NCBI RefSeq assembly: GCF_024105655.1
Contig: NZ_JAAAMH010000008.1
Location: 124,001-188,000 of the forward strand
DNA: 64,000 nt
Source: Aliihoeflea sp. 40Bstr573
Lineage (GTDB): Bacteria; Pseudomonadota; Alphaproteobacteria; Rhizobiales; Rhizobiaceae
Direction: 5' to 3'
Shown piece by piece: positions 24,495-33,834 of the stretch. The translations under genes were made by a program, and so were the position numbers. The notes beneath the pieces were generated by a model. It did not search any database. It was given only the letters and a program-made list of their open reading frames with translations, and was not told the origin of the DNA. Every line of letters begins with the position of its first letter. Within the stretch, counting starts at the first letter, position 1.

Positions 24495-27476
24495 CTACAT
24501 TCCGATGCCCAGCCCTCTTCCCCTGCCGAGACCATGACTGAGGGCCAGATCGCCGCCGATGCCCAGCCCCCTGTCGAAGGAGATGCCCAGTTCGCGCCTG
24601 CGGTTGGCGAGCAGGGATTCCATCTGCGGATCGCGTTCGAGGCTCTTGGCCATGTCTCCCATCCATGCCCGGGTGGACCGATAGCCCGAATAGTCGCCCG
24701 CCGCATATTGGCGTTCGCTGGTCCGGCTGAGCTTCTGCCAGCGTTCGACAAAGCGATCCGCCCGGCGCTGCGGATCGGTGCGGATTTCGGTTTCGAGTTG
24801 CAGCGCGCGAATGGCGCGGTTGACCTTGCCGGTCGCCGCCTCATGGGAAAGACCTGCATCTTGGGAATAGGCTTCTTCCGCATCCTTTGAACCGAAGGGG
24901 CGCACCTCATCGAATGTCGTGCGGGCCTCGGCCAGTTCATTCCATTGGACGGGGCTGACCTTGTGGCCTGCGTCTTCGGTGGCATAGATCGTGCTCACGG
25001 CATGAGCATGACGGATGAGCGCCATTCTGCGGGCGTGGCGCAAGGCATCATCCGGGTCGATCCCGGCCTCCTGCGCCACCGCCTCGATCTCCTGCCTTAT
25101 TCCGCTGCCGGCTGCCTCTCTATCCGACCCATCGGCGCCTTGACCGCGGGAGCCTGCGCCAAAGATGATGTCACCGATTCTGTCGTGGGCAGTTTCCAGC
25201 ACGCGGTCTCGTTCGATCTCGCCGGCAAGAGTGGCAAAGTCGATGCCGCGCCGTTCGGCATAGTTTTGGGCTGGATCGATCTGCTGCTGGTAATCGCTTG
25301 CCATGTCCTTGGACCGGTCACGCGACAAGGTGGTTATGAGCTTGTCCTGGCTGGCGAAGTCGTCACGGGCGTAATGGAGGTCCATGCCGTCGCGGTGGCG
25401 CGACAACGCGACATAGCTGCCGTGGGCGTCCAGACCCGGTGTCGCCAGCACATGGCTGCGGTCCACGGTCATGCCCTGAGATTTGTGGATGGTCGCCGCA
25501 TAGCCATGGTCAATGCGGTCATAGTCTTTCAGGTCGAACGCGATACTGCGTCCGTGATCGGTGCGCACTGTCATGCTCTGGGTGCTGATGTCCTCGATGG
25601 TGCCGAGCGTGCCGTTCTTGACGCCAAGACCGCGCTCGTTTTGCAGAAACATGACGCGATCCCCGGTGGCAAAGTTTCGTTCGCCCCGTTCGACGGTGAC
25701 GCTGACATCATCACCCAGGTCACCTGCATCGCGCATCCTGTCGCGGGCGGCCTCGTTGAGTTCCCGCACCTCGGCATTGGTGTGGGTGAGGATGATGCGA
25801 CTCGCATCCGGTGATGCCTGCCGGTCTTTGTCCCAGCGCTCGATCAGGTCGTCGCGCGCCTGCTCGCGCGTCTGCGCTTCATGCACCATGTCATTTCTGT
25901 CATAGGCATGGATGGCATCGGCGGTTTTGCCGGTCGCCAGATCGCGCGTGGCGTCCCGCTGCCAGTCGCCTCGCTGGCGGCGCACGGTTTCGATTTCGAC
26001 ACCACCGTGACGCTCGTGGAGCGAGCGGAAGGCCGCGCCCGCCTCGATGGATTGTAGCTGCTGCGGATCGCCAACCAGCACAACCTTTGCGCCAGCTTCC
26101 GCCGCGCGGGACAATACACGCTCCAACTGGCGGGTGCCGACCATGCCCGCCTCGTCGATGACAAGCACGTCGCGGGAAGTGAGCAGGTCACGGTTGTTTG
26201 CCCAGCCATGTTCCATGCTGGCAATGGTGCGGGACACAATGCCCGATCCGCTTTCCAGATTTTCCGCCGCAATGCCGGAGAGCGCAACGCCGCGCACCTC
26301 GTAGCCTGCCGCCTCCCATGCCTCGCGTGCTACGCCGAGCATGGCGCTCTTTCCCGTCCCGGCATAGCCGACGACAATACCAAGATTGCGCCCGTTGGTG
26401 ACATGCGCCAGCGCATCGGCCTGCTCTCGGGACAGGACAAGACCGCGTTCTTCTGCACGCACCAAAGCCGCTTCGCGGTTTCTGTCGCTGACCTCGTGCA
26501 ATTCCTTCTCGGCCATGAGTTCGGCAGCACGGTGCAGGCGCTGTTCGGCCTCGATCATCTCGCGCGTGGTGAAGCGATCCTCGCCGCGTCCGTCCTTGCC
26601 GAGTTCGACAAGATCGGGCGAACCGCGCATCGCGCCCATCACCTCGTTGAACTGGTCGATGCCGTCGCTGTGCCGGTGCGCGAACATCGCCATGTGTCGC
26701 TGCGTAAATGTCGATTGCTGATGCGTGATCGCGTCCAGCGCCACCGATGGATCGGCGATGATCCGCGCGCCGTTGTTGCGGGCAATCTCGCGGTGCAGGT
26801 CGGCCCGATCAGCGAGCTCGGTGCTGTCGATCTCGATCCGCTGCGCGGGCGCACCAATCTGGGTTTGCGGCTCAAGCCCGATCCCCTGCGCCTCAAGGTT
26901 GCGATGGTCGATGCGGGCATCAATGTCGAGTTCGGCCAATCGCTCGTTCACATGCTCGGCCCAGCGTTCACGCCAGCGCTCCACCATCTCCGTGCGGTTC
27001 CAGTCCCGCACCTTCTGGCCGAAACCGTTCTCGTCCACGCTGCGCATGGTGAGCATGACATGGGCATGGGGTTTGGGCATGCCGTCCTCACCGATGTCCC
27101 AATGCACATTGAGGTCAGCAATCATCCCCCGGTCGACAAACTCCGACTGCACGAAGTCGCGGGCAAGCTCGATGCCCTGCGCCTGCGTCATCTCGCGAGG
27201 AATGGCGAACTCAACCTCACGGGCAAGCTGGGCGTCCTTCCTGACCTCGAACGCCTCGACGTCATTCCAGAGCCGCTCGCGGTCGCTCCATGCTTCCGGT
27301 GCGCTCTTTGGCAGCATGATCTCGGAATGGACGACGCCGCGCTTGCTGGAAAAGTCCTGCACGCGGTCGATGCGCTCGTCGCGCATCCGCGAGGCCGAGC
27401 GGTAGGCAGCAGACGCCACCGCACTGCTTCCGGCCTTGCGGGAAATGACCTTGACGTGAAGATGATAGATCGCCAT
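24495..27476 (-). CDS. traA: Ti-type conjugative relaxase/helicase TraA
   Basis: The 993-residue protein has an N-terminal MobA/MobL (MOBQ) relaxase domain: MAIYHLHVKVISRKAGSSAV at the start and the metal-binding histidines in NVHWDIGEDG followed by KPHAHVMLTMR (about residue 137). A helicase domain follows with Walker A GYAGTGKSAML (about residue 375), Walker B VLVIDEAGM and later helicase motifs (LSRHRDGMDLHYA). TraA nicks oriT and unwinds the strand for transfer. The start at 27476 gives the canonical N-terminus; the longer frame would run through oriT. It is divergent from traC across oriT. Confidence 0.93.
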   Translation of the reverse strand: MAIYHLHVKVISRKAGSSAVASAAYRSASRMRDERIDRVQDFSSKRGVVHSEIMLPKSAPEAWSDRERLWNDVEAFEVRKDAQLAREVEFAIPREMTQAQGIELARDFVQSEFVDRGMIADLNVHWDIGEDGMPKPHAHVMLTMRSVDENGFGQKVRDWNRTEMVERWRERWAEHVNERLAELDIDARIDHRNLEAQGIGLEPQTQIGAPAQRIEIDSTELADRADLHREIARNNGARIIADPSVALDAITHQQSTFTQRHMAMFAHRHSDGIDQFNEVMGAMRGSPDLVELGKDGRGEDRFTTREMIEAEQRLHRAAELMAEKELHEVSDRNREAALVRAEERGLVLSREQADALAHVTNGRNLGIVVGYAGTGKSAMLGVAREAWEAAGYEVRGVALSGIAAENLESGSGIVSRTIASMEHGWANNRDLLTSRDVLVIDEAGMVGTRQLERVLSRAAEAGAKVVLVGDPQQLQSIEAGAAFRSLHERHGGVEIETVRRQRGDWQRDATRDLATGKTADAIHAYDRNDMVHEAQTREQARDDLIERWDKDRQASPDASRIILTHTNAEVRELNEAARDRMRDAGDLGDDVSVTVERGERNFATGDRVMFLQNERGLGVKNGTLGTIEDISTQSMTVRTDHGRSIAFDLKDYDRIDHGYAATIHKSQGMTVDRSHVLATPGLDAHGSYVALSRHRDGMDLHYARDDFASQDKLITTLSRDRSKDMASDYQQQIDPAQNYAERRGIDFATLAGEIERDRVLETAHDRIGDIIFGAGSRGQGADGSDREAAGSGIRQEIEAVAQEAGIDPDDALRHARRMALIRHAHAVSTIYATEDAGHKVSPVQWNELAEARTTFDEVRPFGSKDAEEAYSQDAGLSHEAATGKVNRAIRALQLETEIRTDPQRRADRFVERWQKLSRTSERQYAAGDYSGYRSTRAWMGDMAKSLERDPQMESLLANRRRELGISFDRGLGIGGDLALSHGLGRGRGLGIGM

Positions 27477-27505
27477 CGCGATCAAGCATTGGCACGGCCA
27501 AGCGC

Positions 27506-27535
27506 ACGTCGGAACGACGTATAAGCGCGCCCTCC
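27506..27535. other. Origin of transfer (oriT), MOBQ/pTi type
   Basis: ACGTCG-GAA-CGACGT (27506-27520) is a perfect inverted repeat, followed at once by ATAAGCGCGCCCTC (27521-27534). This matches the hairpin plus nic layout of pTi and RSF1010 origins, whose nic core is close to TAAGTGCGCCCT. It lies between divergent traA and traC, as in Ti plasmids. Confidence 0.8.
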
Positions 27536-27656
27536 CTCGAAAAAATCTCGGGATGGACCGGGCCGTGCCACACCGTCCCGGCAACAATACTGCGTTCCGC
27601 TGTCCGCGCAACTATCCTCATCGCATCGACAACCAACCGGAACGAAGGAGGCGACA

Positions 27657-27980
27657 TTGCGCAAGCCACGCAATTACGACGCGGAACTGAAGGCGCTCGA
27701 AGACAAGGCGCGGGAACTGAAAGCCCGCAAGGTGCAGCAACTCGGTGAACTGGTGATCGCCACGGGAGCCGATGCGCTCACCGCCGAGGAACTGGCCGGT
27801 GCGCTGATCGTGCTGGCGGAAACCACCGATGCCGGAAAGAGGGAGGCATGGGCGAAGCGCGGGCAAGCGTTCTTTCGCGGGAAACCGCGCCGATCTGCAT
27901 CAACGTCTGACCGCGACAACGGCGGCGCTCAAACGCAACCGGGCGGCGCGCAACCGGCATCAGGCACAACGGGCGCGTAA
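27657..27980 (+). CDS. traC: Conjugal transfer protein TraC-like
   Basis: The 107-residue protein starts at a TTG (27657) with GGAGGCGACA upstream. It has a helical N-terminus (MRKPRNYDAELKALEDKARE) and a body like the small TraC/TraD accessory proteins beside pTi oriT (EELAGALIVLAETTDAGKRE, then WAKRGQAFFRGK). Such proteins assist the relaxosome. It is followed 4 bases later by traD. The assignment rests on position and the short conserved tail. Confidence 0.65.
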   Translation: MRKPRNYDAELKALEDKARELKARKVQQLGELVIATGADALTAEELAGALIVLAETTDAGKREAWAKRGQAFFRGKPRRSASTSDRDNGGAQTQPGGAQPASGTTGA

Positions 27981-27984
27981 CGAC

Positions 27985-28260
27985 ATGCGCGCATGGCAGG
28001 TCGAGCGCCGCAAGCGCACACGGCATCTGATCGAGCTCGGCGGACTTGTCGTCAAGGCCGGCATCGTGGACCTAACTGGCGATGATCGCGCCATGATCTA
28101 CGGCGCGTTGATCTGGATGGTCGGCAAGCTCAACAGCGAGGACGGTGCTCGGGCGCGCGGCGTCTGGACAAAGCTGGGAAAGATGGGGCTTGAAGTGGAA
28201 TGCAAGCGAGATGAATCCGCCGTTCCCAGTCGCCGGCCCCACCTCCCTGCAGGTGCTTGA
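27985..28260 (+). CDS. traD: Conjugal transfer protein TraD-like
   Basis: From the ATG at 27985 the protein reads MRAWQVERRKRTRHLIELGG and continues LVVKAGIVDLTGDDRAMIYG, the conserved TraD core of pTi-type systems. The frame is open further upstream to 27829, but that part overlaps traC. The C-terminal tail (after GLEVECKRDE) overlaps the hydantoinase remnant and may not be original, since the cargo junction falls here. The downstream traG coupling gene of Ti plasmids is absent. Confidence 0.7.
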   Translation: MRAWQVERRKRTRHLIELGGLVVKAGIVDLTGDDRAMIYGALIWMVGKLNSEDGARARGVWTKLGKMGLEVECKRDESAVPSRRPHLPAGA

Positions 28261-28645
28261 GGCGGTGACGGGAGAGGATCTGAAGGACATCGCCTTTCCG
28301 GGGGTGATTGATCCGCATACCCATTGGGGCAACTTTGGCGATCTGGAAGGCGATTGCGTTCAGGAAAGCCAGCATGCCGCAATGGGTGACACGACCACTG
28401 CACTCCTGTTCCAAAAGGTCGCTGCCTCCGGGAGGGACTTTACCGGCTATGAAACGGCTAGCCTCGATTTCGACAAACAACGTTCGATCGGAGATCGGGT
28501 CGCTTACGTAAATTACGGCTTCAATCCCATTGTTCACGATGAGGTTACCGCGGCTGAAATCCTCGATCTTGCTGAGAAATGCGGCAGCCCCGCCGTAAAA
28601 TTCTACATGGCGTATCGGTTACATCAAAGGCGCGCACGTAGGTAG
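28211..28645 (+). pseudogene. Dihydropyrimidinase/hydantoinase fragment
   Basis: The frame contains DIAFPGVIDPHTHWGNFGD, which has the metal-binding HxH of cyclic amidohydrolases, then TTTALLFQKVAASGRDF and a middle segment ending AVKFYMAYR. Both ends are missing (a full enzyme has about 460 residues), and the frame decays to QRRARR before a stop. It is a truncated remnant left between traD and gmaS. Such enzymes open hydantoin or dihydropyrimidine rings, in keeping with the organic-nitrogen cargo. Confidence 0.75.
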
Positions 28646-28682
28646 CAAGTGGAATGAGATTGACGTACCCGCCCCGTGCGAC

Positions 28683-29990
28683 TCAGGCGTCCAGTGTCGA
28701 GAAGCGCTCCCAGTCGGTGATCTGCGAGGAGTAGTTGTTCCACTCCTGGTGCTTGAGCTTCAGATAGGCGGCCGAGAACTCCGTTCCCAAGGCCTGCTGG
28801 AGCTCCGTATCCCTCTCATATTCGCGCAGCGCATCGAGCAGGTTGAGCGGCAGTTTCGGCGCGTCCTTCACCGTATGGCCGTCGCGATACATGTCGATGT
28901 CATGGTGCGGGCCGGGATCGGCCGCGCTGCGCACGCCGGACAGGCCGGCGGCGATGATGATCGCCTGCAGCAGATAGGGATTGACAGCGCCGTCGGGCAG
29001 TCGCAGCTCGAACCTGCCGGGGCCGGGCACGCGCACCATGTGGGTGCGGTTGTTGCCGGTCCAGGTGACGCTGTTCGGCGCCCAGGTGGCGCCAGAGATC
29101 GTGCGCGGCGCGTTGATGCGCTTGTAGGAATTGACGGTCGGGTTGGTGACTGCCGCCAAGGCGGAGGCATGCTGCATGATGCCGCCGAGGAACGTCTTGC
29201 CCTTGGCGGACAGGCCGAAGGGCATGCCCTTGTCGGCAAAAACGTTCTCCTTCCCGTCATTGTCCCACACCGAGACGTGGGCGTGGCAGCCGTTGCCCGT
29301 CAAGCCCTTGAAGGGCTTCGGCATGAAGGTCGCGCGCAGCCCGTGCTTCTCGGCGATCGACTTGACCATGAACTTGAAGAAGGAGTGCTTGTCGGCGGTG
29401 GCGAGCGCGTCGTCATACTCCCAGTTCATCTCGAACTGGCCGTTCGCGTCCTCGTGGTCGTTCTGGTAGGGCTTCCAGCCGAGTTCCAACATGGCGTCGC
29501 AGATTTCCGCGATCACGTCATAGCGCCGCATCACCGCCTGCTGGTCGTAGCAGGGCTTCTCGGCGATATCGAACTCGTCGGAGATGCGTGATCCGTCCGG
29601 CATGATGAGGAAGAACTCGGCTTCGACGCCGGTCTTGACCCGCATGCCTTCCGCCGTTGCTTCCCGTATCAGCCGTTTCAGCACCACGCGCGGCGCCTGC
29701 TCAACGGGCGCATCCTCCATGACGCAATCCGCCGCGACCCAGGCAACCTCCTTCTTCCAGGGAAGCTGGATGACCGAGGAGGCGTCCGGCATGGCGAAGA
29801 GATCGGGATGCGCCGGCGACAGGTCGAGCCATGTGGCGAAACCGGCGAAACCGGCGCCATCCTTCTGCATATCCGCGATTGCCTGCGCGGGGACCAGCTT
29901 CGCGCGCTGGCCGCCGAACAGGTCAGTATAGCTGATCATGAAGTATTTGACGCCCTTGTCGGCGGCATAGGCCGAGAGGTCCAGTGTCAT
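28683..29990 (-). CDS. gmaS: Gamma-glutamylmethylamide synthetase (GlnT/GSIII-type glutamine synthetase)
   Basis: The 435-residue protein belongs to the glutamine synthetase superfamily, with GVEAEFFLI, EDANGQFEMNW, the NGCHAHVSVWD loop and the ATP/glutamate region RTHMVRVPGPGRFELRLPDG. It would ligate methylamine to glutamate with ATP. Rhizobial relatives are called GlnT, and a true glutamine synthetase role cannot be ruled out by sequence alone. The neighbours settle the likely role: with mgsABC and mgdABCD nearby it completes the N-methylglutamate pathway. The start at 29990 follows AAGGGGA. It is last in the minus-strand operon. Confidence 0.85.
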   Translation of the reverse strand: MTLDLSAYAADKGVKYFMISYTDLFGGQRAKLVPAQAIADMQKDGAGFAGFATWLDLSPAHPDLFAMPDASSVIQLPWKKEVAWVAADCVMEDAPVEQAPRVVLKRLIREATAEGMRVKTGVEAEFFLIMPDGSRISDEFDIAEKPCYDQQAVMRRYDVIAEICDAMLELGWKPYQNDHEDANGQFEMNWEYDDALATADKHSFFKFMVKSIAEKHGLRATFMPKPFKGLTGNGCHAHVSVWDNDGKENVFADKGMPFGLSAKGKTFLGGIMQHASALAAVTNPTVNSYKRINAPRTISGATWAPNSVTWTGNNRTHMVRVPGPGRFELRLPDGAVNPYLLQAIIIAAGLSGVRSAADPGPHHDIDMYRDGHTVKDAPKLPLNLLDALREYERDTELQQALGTEFSAAYLKLKHQEWNNYSSQITDWERFSTLDA

Positions 29991-30074
29991 GTCGGTTCCC
30001 CTTTGTTTTGAATCAGACACCTAGAACGGAAGCCGCGGGCGCACCTCCCAGTTGCTGCCCGCCGTCCTATCGCT

Positions 30075-31403
30075 TCAGAAACCTCCCTTACCCGGGTACC
30101 AGCTGGTTCCGGCCAGCGGCACCTGCGCCATCGCGGCCGCCTCCATGGTCAGTGCGCACAGGTCCTCGGGCTCGAGATTGTGCAGGTGGTTCTTGCCGCA
30201 GGCGCGAGCGATGGTCTGCGCCTCCAGCGTCATCACCTTGAGGTAGTTGGCGAGCCGTCGCCCGGAGACCTCTGGATCGAGCCGGCTGGCCAGTTCCGGG
30301 TCCTGCGTGGTGATCCCCGCGGGATCGCGGCCTTCGTGCCAGTCATCATAGGCGCCAGCCGTCGAGCCCAGTTTGCGATATTCCTCCTCCCACTTCGGAT
30401 CGTTGTCGCCGATCGCCGCAAGCGCCGCAGTGCCGATGGAGACGGCATCTGCACCGAGCGCCAGCGCCTTGGCGACGTCGGCGCCGGAGCGGATGCCGCC
30501 GGACACGATCAGCTGCACCTTGCGGTGCATGCCGAGATCCTGCAGCGCCTGGACCGCTGGGCGGATGCAGGCGAGCGTCGGCATGCCGACATTCTCTATG
30601 AAGACGTCCTGCGTCGCCGCCGTGCCACCCTGCATGCCGTCGAGCACCACGACGTCGGCGCCCGCCTTCACCGCCAGCGCCGTGTCGTAGTAGGGCCGCG
30701 CGCCGCCGACCTTGACATAGATCGGCTTCTCCCAATCGGTGATCTCGCGCAGTTCGAGGATCTTGATCTCGAGATCGTCCGGGCCGGTCCAGTCGGGATG
30801 GCGGCAGGCGGAGCGCTGGTCGATGCCCTTGGGCAGCGTGCGCATCTCGGCGACGCGGTCGGAGATCTTCTGGCCTAGCAGCATGCCGCCGCCGCCGGGC
30901 TTGGCGCCCTGCCCGACCACGACCTCAATCGCATCGGCACGGCGCAGGTCGCGCGGGTTCATGCCGTAGCGCGACGGCAGGTACTGATAGACGAGCTTCT
31001 GCGAGTGGCCGCGCTCCTCGTCGGTCATGCCACCGTCGCCGGTGGTGGTCGACGTGCCGGCGATCGTCGCGCCGCGCCCGAGCGCCTCCTTGGCGGGGCC
31101 GGACAGGGCACCGAAGCTCATGCCTGCGACGGTGATCGGAATCTTCAGTTCGATCGGCTTCTTGGCGAAACGCGTGCCCAGCACCACCGAGGTCTCGCAT
31201 TTCTCGCGATAGCCCTCGAGCGGATAGCGAGAGATCGAGGCGCCGAGGAACAGCAGGTCGTCGAAATGCGGCACTTTGCGCTTGGTGCCGCCGCCGCGGA
31301 TGTCGTAGATGCCCGTCGCCGCCGCGCGGCGGATTTCCGCCAGCGTGGCATCGTCGAAGGTGGCCGACTTGCGCGGCGGGGTGGGCGGATTGTGGTAGGA
31401 CAT
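30075..31403 (-). CDS. mgsC: N-methylglutamate synthase, FMN-binding glutamate-synthase-like subunit
   Basis: The 442-residue protein matches domain 2 of glutamate synthase (GlxD-like), with GMSFGALSGPAKEALGRGA, TGDGGMTDEERGHSQKLVYQ-type sequence and the FMN/Fe-S barrel part KAGADVVVLDGMQGGTAATQ. It forms N-methylglutamate from gamma-glutamylmethylamide and 2-oxoglutarate-derived glutamate together with MgsA and MgsB. GAGGAG precedes the start at 31403. The domain organisation splits ordinary GltB into three genes, the rule for this enzyme. Confidence 0.88.
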   Translation of the reverse strand: MSYHNPPTPPRKSATFDDATLAEIRRAAATGIYDIRGGGTKRKVPHFDDLLFLGASISRYPLEGYREKCETSVVLGTRFAKKPIELKIPITVAGMSFGALSGPAKEALGRGATIAGTSTTTGDGGMTDEERGHSQKLVYQYLPSRYGMNPRDLRRADAIEVVVGQGAKPGGGGMLLGQKISDRVAEMRTLPKGIDQRSACRHPDWTGPDDLEIKILELREITDWEKPIYVKVGGARPYYDTALAVKAGADVVVLDGMQGGTAATQDVFIENVGMPTLACIRPAVQALQDLGMHRKVQLIVSGGIRSGADVAKALALGADAVSIGTAALAAIGDNDPKWEEEYRKLGSTAGAYDDWHEGRDPAGITTQDPELASRLDPEVSGRRLANYLKVMTLEAQTIARACGKNHLHNLEPEDLCALTMEAAAMAQVPLAGTSWYPGKGGF

Positions 31404-31417
31404 GGTTTCTCCTCGCC

Positions 31418-32104
31418 TCAATACGCGTCGGCGTTGTCGATGTTGAAATTGTAGAGCTTGCGCGCCGAGCCGTAGCGCTTGAACTCCTCGGGCCGCACGT
31501 CGGTGACTCCCGCCTTGTCCAGCAGTTCGCCCAGCTTCGCGATGTGTTCGGGCCGCATCTCCTTCTCGATGCAGTCGGCGCCCAGGCTCTTCACCGTGCC
31601 GCGCACGAAAAGCTTTGCCTCGTAGAGCGAGTCGCCCAGCGCATCGCCCGCATCGCCCAACACGACCAGGTGGCCCGACTGGCCCATGAAGGCCGACATG
31701 TGGCCGATCGAGCCATGCACGACGATGTCGATGCCCTTCATCGAGATGCCGCAGCGCGAGGCCGCATTGCCCTTGATGACGAGCAGGCCACCGCGGCCCG
31801 TGGCGCCCGCATATTGCGATGCGTCGCCCTCGATCACGACCGTACCGGACATCATGTTCTCGGCGACCCCAGGCCCGGCCGAGCCGTGCACCGTGACGGT
31901 TCCGCCATCGTTCATGCCGGCGCAGTAATAGCCGACCGAGCCATGCACCTCGACGCTGACGGGTTTGGCGATGCCGACGGCCACGGCATGGCTGCCGCGC
32001 GGGTTGACCACCTCGAACTCCGTGTCGTTTGCGCCGTCCGCGATGGCATGCAGGGCACTGTTGAGGTCGCGCAAGGTTGCGCTGGAAAGGTCGAAGACGG
32101 TCAT
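31418..32104 (-). CDS. mgsB: N-methylglutamate synthase, GXGXG-domain subunit
   Basis: The 228-residue protein is the GltB C-terminal beta-helix domain as a separate polypeptide (GlxC-like), with repeated G-x-G turns: VHGSVGYYCAGMNDGGTVTV, SAGPGVAENMMSGTVVIEGD and GSIGHMSAFMGQSGHLVVLG. It is a structural subunit linking the amidotransferase and FMN domains. It begins 1 base after mgsA ends and is 14 bases from mgsC, so the three are surely co-expressed. Confidence 0.88.
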   Translation of the reverse strand: MTVFDLSSATLRDLNSALHAIADGANDTEFEVVNPRGSHAVAVGIAKPVSVEVHGSVGYYCAGMNDGGTVTVHGSAGPGVAENMMSGTVVIEGDASQYAGATGRGGLLVIKGNAASRCGISMKGIDIVVHGSIGHMSAFMGQSGHLVVLGDAGDALGDSLYEAKLFVRGTVKSLGADCIEKEMRPEHIAKLGELLDKAGVTDVRPEEFKRYGSARKLYNFNIDNADAY

Positions 32105-32105
32105 C

Positions 32106-33005
32106 TCAAGCGGCCTTCTCGTGATCCCAGAAATAGACGGTTGCCGGCTCCGGCTCCCAGACCCGCGCCGTCTCGATGCCGGGCAGATTGACTAGCGCGC
32201 GATATTCGGAGCCGAAAGCGACATACTGGTCGGTCTCGGCCATGACGGCCGGCTTGCAGGCGATCGGATCGCGCACCACGCCGAAGCCGGACTTCGTGCC
32301 GACAACGAAGGTGAAGAAGCCGTCTAGGTCACCCAGCGCGCCTTCCAGCGCCGCGCCGAGATCCTTGCCCTTCGCCATTTCGGACGTCAGGTAGGCGGCA
32401 GCCACCTCGGAGTCGTTCTCGGTCTCGAAACGCATGCCGCCGCGCACCAACTCGCGGCGCAGGTTGTTGTGATTGGAGAGCGATCCGTTGTGCACCAGGC
32501 ACTGGTCGGGTCCGGTGGAGAAGGGGTGTGCGCCGAGCGTCGTGACAGCCGATTCCGTCGCCATGCGCGTATGGCCGATGCCGTGCGTGCCGCCCATGGC
32601 GCGGACGCCGAAGCGCTCGACGACATCCTTCGGCAGGCCGGTTTCCTTGTAGATTTCGACATTGTCGCCGACGCCCATGACACGCATCGAGGGCTTGTCG
32701 GTAAGGAATGAGCGAACCTCGTCCGCCGCCGCCTCGGTCTCGATCACCGCGTGCGTGCTCTTGACCGTCACGTCGGCCTGGATGCCGGACGAAGCGAGCT
32801 TCTGCGCCAGATCGGCGAAATCCGTTTCAGGCGCCGATGACTGGATCGTCAGCTTGGTGCCCTTGGCGGACGCCGCGCCGTAGATGGCGATGCCTGCCGA
32901 ATCCGGCCCACGATCCGTCATGGTGATCAACATGTCGGACAGCATGTCGCCGAGCTTCGGCTCCAGCGTCCGGTCCTTCAAAAATAGCCCAACAATGCCG
33001 CACAT
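32106..33005 (-). CDS. mgsA: N-methylglutamate synthase, class II amidotransferase subunit
   Basis: The 299-residue Ntn-type glutaminase domain starts MCGIVGLFLK, so Cys2 becomes the catalytic N-terminal nucleophile. Supporting motifs are GIGHTRMATES and CLVHNGSLSNHNNLRREL. It is the GlxB type, which in this pathway handles gamma-glutamylmethylamide. The start at 33005 is required by the Cys2 rule; the longer frame is excluded. It is the first gene of the mgsABC-gmaS operon on the minus strand, downstream of a cupin regulator. Confidence 0.9.
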   Translation of the reverse strand: MCGIVGLFLKDRTLEPKLGDMLSDMLITMTDRGPDSAGIAIYGAASAKGTKLTIQSSAPETDFADLAQKLASSGIQADVTVKSTHAVIETEAAADEVRSFLTDKPSMRVMGVGDNVEIYKETGLPKDVVERFGVRAMGGTHGIGHTRMATESAVTTLGAHPFSTGPDQCLVHNGSLSNHNNLRRELVRGGMRFETENDSEVAAAYLTSEMAKGKDLGAALEGALGDLDGFFTFVVGTKSGFGVVRDPIACKPAVMAETDQYVAFGSEYRALVNLPGIETARVWEPEPATVYFWDHEKAA

Positions 33006-33098
33006 CGCGCTGACAGCCTCCGGTCCAATCTGAACGGAGGCGTAGCACGGCAATCGAGGAATGACAATCAGCGAGAATAAAATATTCTCTAGGAGAAA

Positions 33099-33773
33099 TT
33101 ATCTCCCACTTCGGTCGCGGTTCGGATAGGAGATGATCGAGAGATAGCGGGCCGGCAATTTGACCAGCTCGACGGGCCCGTGCGGCGCATCCGCGTCGAA
33201 GAACAGGCTGTCGCCGGGCTGCATCGCGTAGTTGGAATCGCCATGCCGATAGGTGACCTCGCCTTCCAGCATGTAGAGAAACTCCATGCCCTCGTGCTGA
33301 AAGGTGGGAAACACGTCGGACTCCGTCGTCAGCGTGATCAGGTAGGGTTCGACCATCACACCGCTGGAATTGTTGTCGATGTGTCCGAGCAGGCTGTACT
33401 GGTGGCCGGCGCGCGTGCCGCGGCGCTCGATGTTCACGCCCTCGCCGGCCTTTACGAAGGTGGCGTTACGCGGTTCCTCGAAGCGGCGGAAGAAGGCGGT
33501 CAGCGGCACGCCGAGCGCGCGGGACAGCGCCTGCAGCGTGGTCAGCGAGGCGGAGATGTTGCCGTTCTCGATCTTGGACAGCATGCCGACGGACATGCCC
33601 GTCGCGACCGCCAGATCCGCAACGGTGATGCCGAGCTGCTTGCGATAGGCCCGCACCTCGTGGCCGATCGCCATTTCAAGATTGTTCTCTCGCGGCTCGC
33701 GCACGGCATGAGGGTTCTGGGCAAGCGGTTGTGTGGGCACAGCCGGCATTTCGTTCGACTTGCGGGGCATCAT
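33099..33773 (-). CDS. XRE-family regulator with C-terminal cupin sensor domain
   Basis: The 224-residue protein has an HTH of the XRE type (about residues 36-92: EVRAYRKQLGITVADLAVATGM..SKIENGNISASL, cited in part) and a C-terminal cupin barrel with FQHEGMEFLYMLEGEVTYRHGD and ADAPHGPVEL. Such PuuR-like regulators sense small nitrogen compounds. It stands just ahead of mgsA in the same direction and is probably its local regulator. The effector is not visible from sequence. Confidence 0.85.
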   Translation of the reverse strand: MMPRKSNEMPAVPTQPLAQNPHAVREPRENNLEMAIGHEVRAYRKQLGITVADLAVATGMSVGMLSKIENGNISASLTTLQALSRALGVPLTAFFRRFEEPRNATFVKAGEGVNIERRGTRAGHQYSLLGHIDNNSSGVMVEPYLITLTTESDVFPTFQHEGMEFLYMLEGEVTYRHGDSNYAMQPGDSLFFDADAPHGPVELVKLPARYLSIISYPNRDRSGR

Positions 33774-33834
33774 ATGTCCTCGAATTAGGCGCCGAGCCTA
33801 TCCTGCGAGGAAAATCGCGGCAACTCGGAAGAAA

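Noticed and set aside
28683-29990. Simple call of the gene as an ordinary glutamine synthetase
   Set aside because: The adjoining mgsABC and mgdABCD sets make gamma-glutamylmethylamide synthetase the better reading, although sequence alone does not exclude GlnT activity.
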